Positions 17,282-25,522 of a stretch of DNA of 64,000 nucleotides are shown one piece after another. The position numbers and the translations under genes are program-made. Position 1 is the stretch's first letter; the number at the start of each line of letters is the position of its first letter. The DNA comes from Pseudochrobactrum asaccharolyticum (GTDB lineage Bacteria; Pseudomonadota; Alphaproteobacteria; Rhizobiales; Rhizobiaceae): NCBI RefSeq assembly GCF_003314995.1, contig NZ_QNRH01000001.1:862214-926213 (forward strand). Direction: 5' to 3'. The notes below the pieces were generated by a model that did not search any database, had not been told where the DNA came from, and saw nothing but the letters and a program-made list of their open reading frames with translations.

Positions 17282-19336
17282 TTAGAACTGGAACTGTGAT
17301 GCAACAACAAAGGTCCGTCCCTGACCGGAGCCGTAAGTGCTGAGGGCAGGTGTGTATTGTTTATCGAAAAGGTTGGTGACCTTGAAAGACAGATCAACAT
17401 TTTCATTGAATTTATAAGTCGCGAACAGATCTACCAAATCATATGATTTAGCGCGCGCTCCCGGAATGAGGTTAGCTCTATCATCAATTTTAGCTACAGG
17501 GCCGCTTGATACATAAGAATACTTCACACCTGTAGAAAGTTTTTTATCCAGAAAATACCCGCCAAGGGTTACCGCAACGGTATCTTCTGGTAAATATTGG
17601 CTGGCACCTAAACCGGGTGTTTGTGTTGGTAAATCTGATTTCGCATGGCTATACGAGATGCCACCAAACATATAGGCAGATTCATAATTACTTTCAATTT
17701 CAAAACCGCTGACACGTGACGTGCCTGCATTGTTGATAAATTGAGTTCTGTCGGCCGAAGACGTAATATAGTCTTCAATCTGTTGCGTGTAATAATTAGC
17801 CTTCAGGCGAATTTTATCTTCTGGGGTGAAGATATTGTCCTGTGCAATATTGAAACCAATTTCCCATCCACGCTGTTTTTCAGGGAGTAGATTTGGATTA
17901 GCCCTGTAACCTGTTGGACTGCTATTTCCGTGCCCTGTGCCTCCGAGCATTGTTTCTTGCAAAGTCGGTGCGCGCATGGAATGTGCGTAGGTAACATAAG
18001 GCTGAAGCCAGTCGGTTACATTGTAAGCAACAGTGACTTTCGGATTGAGGCGACCGTCACTATTTTTAATGTTTGCTTCTTCATTTTCAAGCTTGAAGTA
18101 ATCATAGCGCACACCGGTCAAAACCTGCAGATCACCATAGCCCCATTCAGCTTGTGTAAAAATTGCTGCACGATCTGAAGTTGACTGGATAGGATTTGGT
18201 CCGACTTTGATACCACCAGTATTATCGTGATTATATTCAGCGCCATATTTCCAATCGAGATACAGATCGTTAAACGCAAAACGAGATGTATTGGCTACGG
18301 AGAGCCCGGTGCTCTCATTGGTAATTTCACGGCCTTGCGTTCCAGGGCCGCGAACTGTATCAGCGCTGCCTTTTTGATAGGTCAGTTTAGTAAAGTTGTG
18401 ATAGGCGTTAACGGATAAATCGATCAAATCATTATCTGAAGGATTGTAGTTGTAGTTTGCTGTAAAGGTACGGTTTTGCAGCAAAATTTCACTTAGGATT
18501 ACATTACCTGGGCCAAAACTACCGTAGGTACCATAAGTGTTATTATAGATGACGCCGCCAAGTGTTAGCTTATGTGCATCACTTTCCATCTCAGCTTTAA
18601 ACAACCCTGACGTCAGTTCCTGACCCGTTTCAGGAACAATAAATCCATCGCCGTTTTTATAATCATTGGAATCGCGGCGGCTGAGCGCTGCAACAATACC
18701 GATTTCATTGATGCGTGCCGCACCGGCGAGCATTTCAGAGAACCCGACGCCATTGCTGCCCCATGATACACGGCCGAGAACACCTTTGTCCTTGCCGTCC
18801 ATGATGACGTCATCAACACCAAGGGTTTTGAAATTTACGCTACCGGCAAGACCGCTACCGCCTTCAGTCGTAATGGCACCGCGTGTAATATCAACCGAGG
18901 ACAACAGGTTCGGGTCGATATAGCTATAACCCTGTGCATCATGCGCTGTGGTGCGGAAGTTCTGTGGCGCGCCGTCAATCATCATATTGACTCGGCCGGA
19001 ACCTTCAAAACCACGAATATTGACGGCTACACCTGGGTTTGAACCATTGATCGAGGTGAATACACCCGGTGTTGAGCGCAGAACGGTATCCAGTTTTTCA
19101 CGACCATTCAGCTTGATTTCTGTTTTGGAAATCGTGCTGACCGGAGCAGGGCGCGAGGTGATTTCCTGCGGATTGACCGATTTAATATTGATTGTATTGA
19201 GCTGCACTTCGCCGGCATTTTCCGTAGCCGGTTTCGCTTGTTGAGCCTGTGCGGCGCTCGCCATCACAATGAGGCTGATTGCTGTGCTGCCAAGGCCGAT
19301 TTTAAGAAATCTGGAAAGATTAGAAGACTGCTGCAT
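17282..19336 (-). CDS. bhuA: TonB-dependent haem/haemoglobin receptor (BhuA/HmuR type)
   Basis: This 684-residue outer-membrane receptor takes up haem, energised by TonB. It has a signal peptide ending AAQA|QQ, a TonB-box-like segment LNTINIKS, a plug domain (VNIRGFEGSGRVNMMIDGAP, SVDITRGAITTEGG) and a 22-strand barrel ending in F. Haem-receptor boxes are present: MRAPTLQE as the FRAP-like box and YRANPNLLPE as the NPxL box. GGAGATGATAA precedes the ATG. It is divergent from hmuS across a regulatory gap with a candidate RirA box. The symbol follows Brucella usage. Confidence 0.9.
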   Translation of the reverse strand: MQQSSNLSRFLKIGLGSTAISLIVMASAAQAQQAKPATENAGEVQLNTINIKSVNPQEITSRPAPVSTISKTEIKLNGREKLDTVLRSTPGVFTSINGSNPGVAVNIRGFEGSGRVNMMIDGAPQNFRTTAHDAQGYSYIDPNLLSSVDITRGAITTEGGSGLAGSVNFKTLGVDDVIMDGKDKGVLGRVSWGSNGVGFSEMLAGAARINEIGIVAALSRRDSNDYKNGDGFIVPETGQELTSGLFKAEMESDAHKLTLGGVIYNNTYGTYGSFGPGNVILSEILLQNRTFTANYNYNPSDNDLIDLSVNAYHNFTKLTYQKGSADTVRGPGTQGREITNESTGLSVANTSRFAFNDLYLDWKYGAEYNHDNTGGIKVGPNPIQSTSDRAAIFTQAEWGYGDLQVLTGVRYDYFKLENEEANIKNSDGRLNPKVTVAYNVTDWLQPYVTYAHSMRAPTLQETMLGGTGHGNSSPTGYRANPNLLPEKQRGWEIGFNIAQDNIFTPEDKIRLKANYYTQQIEDYITSSADRTQFINNAGTSRVSGFEIESNYESAYMFGGISYSHAKSDLPTQTPGLGASQYLPEDTVAVTLGGYFLDKKLSTGVKYSYVSSGPVAKIDDRANLIPGARAKSYDLVDLFATYKFNENVDLSFKVTNLFDKQYTPALSTYGSGQGRTFVVASQFQF

Positions 19337-19770
19337 TTATCATCTCCGCATCGTTGCCACAGGGCAAGCAAGCATTAAAATTTGCACTCTGAAACCACGC
19401 TTAGGTCTCCGGACGACAGAACGCAGCAATAATCAACATGAGGTCTATGCCGATATGCGCGTTCCAGATCAGGTTTCTGCTGGCTCAACTCCGGTCGATG
19501 CGGTCATCAGACTAATTCTGTTTTCCACACAACATTATGGACACTCACGATTTTTTTAATATGACCACGCATGTCCACTATTGCTTCCAATAATTAATAT
19601 GATATTTTGTGTCAAGAAAGCTTCCTGAAAATAAACAGGAAGGTTGCTGAGATGCAACAGCCGCCGCAAGGCACTGATAAGTTGATTTGACGGCCATGGG
19701 GGCTGGTCAGGTTTGATGATGGCACTTAATAGATCGCACCCAAAGGCGCGGTCGGTATAGGCGTATAATA
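19337..19770. promoter_or_regulatory. Divergent regulatory region, haem receptor / hmuS
   Basis: These 434 bases must contain both iron-regulated promoters. I see a candidate RirA-type box (19600-19614) and a perfect 7-bp inverted repeat around an eight-base loop (CTTCCTG / CAGGAAG, 19621-19642). There is no convincing gene. A weak minus-strand frame overlapping the hmuS start is rejected, and no hemP/hmuP-like frame was found. Confidence 0.6.
19600..19614. promoter_or_regulatory. Candidate iron-responsive (IRO/RirA) box
   Basis: TGATATTTTGTGTCA fits TGA-N9-TCA, the palindromic core of the iron-responsive operator described for RirA targets. The motif is short and can occur by chance; the placement between two haem-uptake operons and the presence of rirA nearby support it. 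Confidence 0.45.
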
Positions 19771-20841
19771 ATGACTGCAACGCACTCTGTTTCCCGGACT
19801 CTGGCACCTCAAGATATTCTTCGCCTGCGCAGTGAAAATCCGAAATCCCGTGAGCGGGACTTTGCTCAGGCCAACGGTATCACTGAGGCTGATTATGTTG
19901 CTGCGCATGTCGGCACCACAGCGATCCGTCTGAATGTTGATATTGCTGCCATTTTGAATGGTGCAGAAACACTCGGCGAAGTCATGGCGCTGACCCGCAA
20001 CGAGAGCGTTGTGCATGAAAAAATCGGACCTTATGAAAAGGTTTCCGTTGGCCCGCATGCTTCTATCGTACTTGGCAAACAGATTGATTTGCGTATTTTT
20101 CCGAAAGCATGGGCTTACGGCTTTGCAGTAGAAAAGACTGACAACGAAGGCAATATTCGCCGTTCCCTGCAGTTCTTTAACCGCGCCGGTGATGCTGTTC
20201 ATAAAATCCATTTGCGTGATAACTCTGATCTGGCTGCCTATGATGCGCTTGTTGCTCAGCTGCGTTCAGAAGAGCAGAGCCAGACTGTTGAAACACGTCC
20301 TGCTAAACAGACTGAGCCAACAGATATCGCGACTGTTGATGTTGACGGTTTCCGTGAACGCTGGACAAATCTGACCGACGTACATCAGTTTGTTATGCTT
20401 CTGCGTGATTTCGCAGTCAGCCGCAAACAGGCCGTGGAACTCGCCGGTGAAGAATTCGCCTGGGAGCTGGAAGCCGGTACTGTTGAAAGCATGATGAATA
20501 CAGCTTCTGAAACCGGTCAGCCAATCATGGTTTTTGTCGGTAATAATGGCTGCATTCAGATTCATACTGGCCCGGTTAAAGAGATCAAGATGATGGGCCC
20601 TTGGCTCAACGTGATGGATCCGACCTTCCACATGCACTTGCGCACCGATCACATTCACAGTGTTTGGGCTGTTCGCAAGCCAACCAAAGACGGTCATGTA
20701 ACGTCTTTGGAAGCTTATGATGCACAGGGCGAAATGATCGCGCAGTTCTTTGGTGAGCGTCATGAAGGTGAAGCAGAGCGCACGGATTGGCGTGAACTGG
20801 TTGAAGCACTGCCGCGTCTGGCACGCTCAGTAGCTGCCTGA
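19771..20841 (+). CDS. hmuS: Haem-degrading / haem-transport factor HmuS
   Basis: HmuS/ChuS proteins bind haem in the cytosol and release iron. The 356-residue length is normal and the duplicated fold is visible in two halves, for example NESVVHEKIGPYEKV with IQIHTGPVKEIKMMGPWLNV. The second half holds conserved haem-proximal residues in DPTFHMHLRTDHI. The ribosome site is weak (GGCGTATAATA). It is the first plus-strand gene of the haem cluster and is followed by a dispersed repeat before hmuT, which could separate transcripts. Confidence 0.93.
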   Translation: MTATHSVSRTLAPQDILRLRSENPKSRERDFAQANGITEADYVAAHVGTTAIRLNVDIAAILNGAETLGEVMALTRNESVVHEKIGPYEKVSVGPHASIVLGKQIDLRIFPKAWAYGFAVEKTDNEGNIRRSLQFFNRAGDAVHKIHLRDNSDLAAYDALVAQLRSEEQSQTVETRPAKQTEPTDIATVDVDGFRERWTNLTDVHQFVMLLRDFAVSRKQAVELAGEEFAWELEAGTVESMMNTASETGQPIMVFVGNNGCIQIHTGPVKEIKMMGPWLNVMDPTFHMHLRTDHIHSVWAVRKPTKDGHVTSLEAYDAQGEMIAQFFGERHEGEAERTDWRELVEALPRLARSVAA

Positions 20842-20892
20842 ATAGTTGGATTATGATGCAGAGCGGTTTTGGCCGCTCTGCATCGCCTTTTA

Positions 20893-20992
20893 CAGCGGTT
20901 CCAGTTAAGACTGAATCGTTGGAACCGCTGTAACTGTTTGTATTTACGCATTATCCGACGCAAAACCGCTTCGCACATTTGCTGGAAATGCT
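20893..20992. repeat. Dispersed ~100-bp repeat, copy 1
   Basis: The element starts with a palindrome (CAGCGGTTCCA / TGGAACCGCTG, 20893-20930) and ends with a conserved block of about 50 bases. Key parts of the block are TTTACGCATTATCCGACGC, AAAACCGCTTCGCAC and TTTGCTGGAAATGCT. The second block recurs at 61,306-61,355 with about one mismatch. It sits downstream of hmuS and is non-coding. It resembles the palindromic intergenic repeats known in Brucella and rhizobia (Bru-RS, RIME), though I cannot confirm identity. Confidence 0.85.
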
Positions 20993-21110
20993 ATAAAACG
21001 CCGGTTTATCTGGTCGTAAAATAAAATGCTTTGCGACTGAGACGGCATTGAGTTCATGAATGACGGTCATCTGTGGTTTTCGATGGCTGAAACAGCCTCG
21101 GATTATTTGA

Positions 21111-22055
21111 ATGTTTATTGCTCGTAGCAACCATCTTTCATCACGTATTAAATCGTATCGTCTGGCAGCTGCTTTTGCCGGTGGACTGTTGGCGGCAACT
21201 GCAAGTCTTGCGCCGGTATCCGGTATTGTTGCGGTAGCGCAGGCCGAAGAGCTTAAAACATTCAAAGACAGCTCGCGTCTGGTGTCTGTTGGTGGCGCAG
21301 TAACCGAAATCATTTACGCTTTGGGTGAAGACAGCAAGTTGATCGCCCGCGACCGCACCAGTGTTTATCCTGAAACGGTAACCAAACTTCCGGATATCGG
21401 TTATATGCGCCAGCTCTCCTCTGAAGGCGTGTTGTCTGTTGCGCCGACGGCAATGCTGGTTATTGAAGGCAGCGGACCGGTTGAAACTATGGACGTGCTG
21501 AAACGCGCTTCCGTTCCGATGATCGTTGTGCCGGAAGTTTTCACTGCGCAAGGCATTATCGATAAAATTAAAGCTGTTGGTGAAGCGCTTGGCGCGCAAG
21601 AGAAAGCCGCTGCCTTGGCTGCAAAAGTTGAGGCCGATCTGAAGGCTGTTGAAGCCACGACGAGCACAATCAAAGAGAAAAAACGTGTTTTGTTTATTCT
21701 CTCGCGTCAGGGTGGTCGTTTTCAGGTTTCCGGGCAAGGCACTGCTGCAGATGGCATGATCAAGATGGCTGGCGGCCTGAATGCGATTGATGAATTTCAG
21801 GGCTATAAGCAGCTCACTGATGAAGCGCTGGATAAAGCTGCACCGGATTTGATCCTGCTAATGAATACCGGCGTTGATAAAGCGATGGATGATCATTCAG
21901 ACCTGTTGAGCAATCCCGCCTTGGCAGCCACACCGGCAGGTCGCAACAAATCAATTGTAACGATGGATGGTCTTTACCTGCTGGGTTTTGGTCCGCGTTC
22001 GGCTGAGGCTGTACGTGAACTCTCTGAGAGCCTCTACGGTAAAGCAGCTCAGTAA
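21111..22055 (+). CDS. hmuT: Haem ABC transporter periplasmic binding protein
   Basis: This 314-residue protein has an N-terminal signal region (ALAGG-like hydrophobic run ending VAQA|EE) and the class III binding-protein fold. It has SRLVSVGGAVTEIIYALG at the start of the mature chain, a long linker helix, and PDLILLMNTGVDKAM near the C-terminal lobe. It delivers haem to HmuUV. A conserved Tyr-containing segment (DRTSVYPET) is in the place of the usual haem-ligand loop. It begins after the dispersed repeat that follows hmuS. Confidence 0.92.
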   Translation: MFIARSNHLSSRIKSYRLAAAFAGGLLAATASLAPVSGIVAVAQAEELKTFKDSSRLVSVGGAVTEIIYALGEDSKLIARDRTSVYPETVTKLPDIGYMRQLSSEGVLSVAPTAMLVIEGSGPVETMDVLKRASVPMIVVPEVFTAQGIIDKIKAVGEALGAQEKAAALAAKVEADLKAVEATTSTIKEKKRVLFILSRQGGRFQVSGQGTAADGMIKMAGGLNAIDEFQGYKQLTDEALDKAAPDLILLMNTGVDKAMDDHSDLLSNPALAATPAGRNKSIVTMDGLYLLGFGPRSAEAVRELSESLYGKAAQ

Positions 22056-22139
22056 ATCTGTATATCGCTGATATGTCATCGGAGCGGCATGTTCCGGTGA
22101 CTTCTTTTTGAATATTGAAGTTGCGCTTGGCAAAAAAAT

Positions 22140-23333
22140 GTGAGGCGTGACGGCGCGCTACGGAAAGCAAATACATTGACTGATACTGTTGGCGATATGC
22201 CTGCGTCTCACTTTGCTAAACGCAACGGATCAACAGAGATGCTTGTTGTAAATGACAGCAAAGATGGCTCATCCGTTCTGCAAGGCGACCGTTCACGACA
22301 GGCTCGTTTCCTGATTGCCATGCTGGCTGTATTGCTTGTGGTTGTTGCACTGTTCAGTCTGACAGCAGGTGCTTCACAGGCGTCGAGCTGGTCGGTATTG
22401 AAATCGCTGTTTTCTTCTCAGGTTGATCCGAATGACATTGCTGCACAACGCGATCATATCATTATCTTTGATATCCGTTTGCCACGCATTGTACTGGGCA
22501 TCCTGATCGGCGCATCTCTGGCCGTGTCCGGCGCGGTGATGCAGGGCTTATTTCGCAATCCGCTGGCCGATCCGGGGCTGGTTGGTGTTTCATCCGGTGC
22601 TAGCCTCGGTGCGATTATGATTATTGTGCTGGGCGGAACATTTCTCGCACCGGTACTCGGTGTGCTTGGCATGTATACACTGCCGCTGGCCGCATTTTTC
22701 GGTGGCCTTGCCACTACGCTGATCCTCTATCGTGTTGCAACCCGCAGAGGCCGCACATCAATCGCAACAATGCTTTTGGCCGGTATTGCGCTTGGGGCAA
22801 TGACCGGCGCTTTCAGTGGTGTATTGGTTTATATCGCTGATGACCGCCAATTGCGTGATCTGACTTTCTGGGGTATGGGCTCGCTGGCTGGTGCCACATG
22901 GATCAAAATTCTGACTGCCGGTCCTATTATTGCTCTGACATTGGTTGCAGCACCATTTTTGGCGCGCGGCCTCAATGCACTGGCATTGGGCGAGGCGACA
23001 GCCAATCATCTGGGACTACCTATTCAGCGAATTAAGAATACGGCGATTGTGCTTGTTGCTGCGGCAACCGGTGCCTCTGTCGCCGTCAGTGGTGGTATCG
23101 GTTTTGTCGGGATTGTCGTACCGCATTTGTTGCGCCTTTCTATCGGCCCGGATCATCGTTATCTTTTGCCTGCCTCTGCGCTGTTAGGTGCCAGCATGTT
23201 GCTGCTGGCTGATGCCGTGAGCCGTACTGTGGTTGCACCGGCAGAGATCCCGATTGGTATTGTCACCGCATTTGTCGGCGCACCGTTCTTCCTCTGGATT
23301 TTGCTGCGCCGCCGTGGCTTGCTGGATTTATAA
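22140..23333 (+). CDS. hmuU: Haem ABC transporter permease
   Basis: This FecCD-family permease has about ten transmembrane helices, with the landmarks RLPRIVLGILIGASLAVSGA and NPLADPGLVGVSSGASLGA. The C-terminal segment GGIGFVGIVVPHLLR is the conserved coupling region. The start is uncertain. The frame is open from a GTG at 22140, while a TTG at 22176 behind GGAAAG and ATGs at 22197 and 22239 are alternatives, and the first 60 residues are hydrophilic. It ends two bases before hmuV. Confidence 0.9.
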   Translation: MRRDGALRKANTLTDTVGDMPASHFAKRNGSTEMLVVNDSKDGSSVLQGDRSRQARFLIAMLAVLLVVVALFSLTAGASQASSWSVLKSLFSSQVDPNDIAAQRDHIIIFDIRLPRIVLGILIGASLAVSGAVMQGLFRNPLADPGLVGVSSGASLGAIMIIVLGGTFLAPVLGVLGMYTLPLAAFFGGLATTLILYRVATRRGRTSIATMLLAGIALGAMTGAFSGVLVYIADDRQLRDLTFWGMGSLAGATWIKILTAGPIIALTLVAAPFLARGLNALALGEATANHLGLPIQRIKNTAIVLVAAATGASVAVSGGIGFVGIVVPHLLRLSIGPDHRYLLPASALLGASMLLLADAVSRTVVAPAEIPIGIVTAFVGAPFFLWILLRRRGLLDL

Positions 23334-23335
23334 TT

Positions 23336-24124
23336 ATGATTGAAACAAAAAATCTGGCCGTTCAGCTCGGCGGCAAAACCATTCTGCAAAATGTCAATAT
23401 CCGCGCCAAAGCGGGCGAGGTGACCGCGATTGTCGGGCCAAACGGCTCCGGTAAGACTACGCTAATCCGCGCACTCTCCGGTGATCTGCCTTATACGGGG
23501 CAGGCACTGCTCGATAATGCGGCTTTTAACAACTACAAACCATGGCAGATGGCTGAACGCAGAGCTGTCTTGCCGCAAGCCAGTGCGCTGTCTTTTCCGT
23601 TTACTGTGCGTGAGATCGTTAATCTCGGCCTGACTGGTGGCCGCTCCGGTTTAACACCTGAGCAGGAAAAGCATTTGCCTGATCAGGCGCTTGAACTTGT
23701 TGATCTTAGCGGCTTCGGAGGCCGTTATTATCAGGAGCTTTCCGGTGGCGAGCAACAGCGCGCGCAATTAGCCCGTGTGCTCTGTCAGGTCTGGAAGCCG
23801 GTACTAGATGGCAAGCCGCGCTACCTGTTGCTGGATGAGCCTGTTTCCAGTCTGGATATCCGCCATCAGATTATCGTTATGGATATTGCACGCAATTTTG
23901 CTGCAAAAGGCGGCGGTGTCATCACCATCCTGCACGATCTCAACCTGACAGCGCTTTATGCGGATCATGTTGTTATGGTGCATAATGGCGGCATTGATGC
24001 CAGCGGCACAATCACAGAGACTTTTACAAATGAACGTCTGCTGCGGGTTTATGAATGTCCGCTGCAGGTTGGTGTTGCGCCACTGGCAGGACAACCATTT
24101 ATCTTGCCGCATTCAGTCTTCTGA
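23336..24124 (+). CDS. hmuV: Haem ABC transporter ATP-binding protein
   Basis: This 262-residue FecE-type ATPase has Walker A GPNGSGKTTL, signature [16 protein letters not shown] and Walker B YLLLDEPVSSLD with the switch His in TILHDLN. It energises HmuU. It follows hmuU directly, and the operon ends at a strong bidirectional hairpin shared with rirA. Confidence 0.95.
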   Translation: MIETKNLAVQLGGKTILQNVNIRAKAGEVTAIVGPNGSGKTTLIRALSGDLPYTGQALLDNAAFNNYKPWQMAERRAVLPQASALSFPFTVREIVNLGLTGGRSGLTPEQEKHLPDQALELVDLSGFGGRYYQELSGGEQQRAQLARVLCQVWKPVLDGKPRYLLLDEPVSSLDIRHQIIVMDIARNFAAKGGGVITILHDLNLTALYADHVVMVHNGGIDASGTITETFTNERLLRVYECPLQVGVAPLAGQPFILPHSVF

Positions 24125-24133
24125 GCGGAAATG

Positions 24134-24168
24134 AAAAAAGCCCTGAAACAGATGTTTCAGGGCTTTTT
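24134..24168. terminator. Bidirectional terminator, hmuV / rirA
   Basis: AGCCCTGAAAC and GTTTCAGGGCT pair around a short loop with A and T runs on either side, located between convergent hmuV and rirA. Confidence 0.92.
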
Positions 24169-24184
24169 CAATAGAAAGTTGGGA

Positions 24185-24649
24185 TTAATGAGCGGCTGCA
24201 ACAGCGCGAGGCGCCAGCTCGTCAATACCGAGCAGCATACGTACATTCGGACGTGCATCAATCAGATCCTGAATGCTGTATTTTCCAAGTACAGCGAAGA
24301 AAGCATTGAGCGCTTCACGCAGTGCGGAATTCAATGCGCAGCTGTCGATCAGCGGGCATTCGCTGTCACTGTCGAAGCATTCTGCCATAGCAAAATTATC
24401 TTCTGTGACGCGTACAACGTCAAACAGAGAGATTTCCGCAGCCGGACGGGCAAGCTTTACGCCGCCATTACGCCCGCGCACGGTGGTCACAATGTTATTT
24501 TCGACAAGCGGCTGCAGAATTTTGAACAAAAACAATTCTGAGACCGTATAGGCCTTGGCGATTTCAGCAATACGGCTGAGATTACCTTCATTTGCCGCAC
24601 AATACATCAGCATCCGAATAGCATAATTAGTCTGTCTGGTAAGACGCAT
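24185..24649 (-). CDS. rirA: Rrf2-family iron-responsive regulator RirA
   Basis: RirA represses iron-uptake genes when its Fe-S cluster is present. The 154-residue protein starts MRLTRQTNYAIRML with the Rrf2 winged helix, and has the recognition region EIAKAYTVSELFLFKILQ. The three cluster cysteines are at about 91, 98 and 104 (ECFDSDSECPLIDSC). AAAGGACCTGAA precedes the ATG; an upstream in-frame ATG lacks support. A near-consensus Irr box lies 53 bases upstream of the start, consistent with Irr control of rirA known in rhizobia. Confidence 0.95.
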   Translation of the reverse strand: MRLTRQTNYAIRMLMYCAANEGNLSRIAEIAKAYTVSELFLFKILQPLVENNIVTTVRGRNGGVKLARPAAEISLFDVVRVTEDNFAMAECFDSDSECPLIDSCALNSALREALNAFFAVLGKYSIQDLIDARPNVRMLLGIDELAPRAVAAAH

Positions 24650-24701
24650 TTCAGGTCCTTTCCCGCAGTGCGACGAAGCACTGCTAAAAACACGAGTGCA
24701 G

Positions 24702-24718
24702 TTTAGAACTATTCTGAA
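24702..24718. promoter_or_regulatory. Candidate Irr (ICE) box in the rirA promoter
   Basis: TTTAGAACTATTCTGAA matches TTTAGAA-N3-TTCTAAA with one mismatch and lies 53 bases before the rirA start codon, at promoter distance. Irr repression of rirA under low iron is known in Rhizobium and Agrobacterium. Confidence 0.72.
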
Positions 24719-24884
24719 TAAATATGAAGTCCTGATTTGCAATAAAAGTTACTAAAATTAATCATGTTTTAGTGATTTTGCACAGCCCCTTTATCGAGGG
24801 AAGGCTAAAAATCTGTCATATCAGGATAAAAACAATCATCCTGACGGTTCTCACCTGATAATAAAATCAAAATTAATCAGTATC

Positions 24885-25343
24885 TTATTGGCAGACGTCA
24901 ACCCAGATGGCATTGGTCAGTTCAGCCAAACGATGCGGATTAATACGCACAGCGCTATTAACGGCACCGGCCGCAGGCAGCACTTCATCAAAAGCTCGCA
25001 GCGAAATATCGCAATAGATTTTCAGATGACCGGCAACACCAAACGGACAGACACCGCCGACAGGATGGCCGGTTGCCTCCAAAACAGAATCAAAATCCAG
25101 CATACGTGGCTTGTTCTGAAACTGATCTTTGAATTTGCGATTATCGAGACGCGCATCGCCGCGGGCAACAAGCAGGATCACATCATCGCCGAGTTTGAGA
25201 GAAAGCGTCTTCGCGATCTGTGCTGGCTCCACATTATGAGCATTGGCAGCCTCGATAACAGTGGCAGTACTGGTTTCCAGTTCAATAACCTGCACATCTG
25301 GGGCTTTCTCGGCGAAGAATGCTTTTACGGATTCAAGGCTCAT
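24885..25343 (-). CDS. YbaK/EbsC-family aminoacyl-tRNA deacylase
   Basis: This 152-residue protein belongs to the INS-editing superfamily, which hydrolyses mischarged aminoacyl-tRNAs. The landmarks are IAKTLSLKLGDDVILLVARGDARLDN, with the catalytic-type Lys, and GHPVGGVCPFG, the conserved G-x-P loop. It is closest to YbaK- or YeaK-like stand-alone editors rather than ProRS. The start at 25343 is taken from AGGAAATCCT upstream; longer in-frame starts reach towards the tRNA but look non-coding. The exact mischarged substrate is not decided. Confidence 0.85.
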   Translation of the reverse strand: MSLESVKAFFAEKAPDVQVIELETSTATVIEAANAHNVEPAQIAKTLSLKLGDDVILLVARGDARLDNRKFKDQFQNKPRMLDFDSVLEATGHPVGGVCPFGVAGHLKIYCDISLRAFDEVLPAAGAVNSAVRINPHRLAELTNAIWVDVCQ

Positions 25344-25522
25344 AGGATTTCCTGCACTTTGGTGCCGTTCAGGGCACATCATTAAAGGGAGCACCTTCAA
25401 AACATAGTTGAGATAGCATGATGGTACAGAAAGGTGAGGGCTCTCAACAATTATTTGCAAACAAGCACAATAATTTACGTCAAAGTGATTGACGAAGCGC
25501 AGGGAGTGAATGTATGTAGCCT

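Noticed and set aside
19556-19807. Minus-strand 83-codon frame across the hmuS start
   Set aside because: Overlaps the hmuS start and the regulatory gap, without ribosome site or family.
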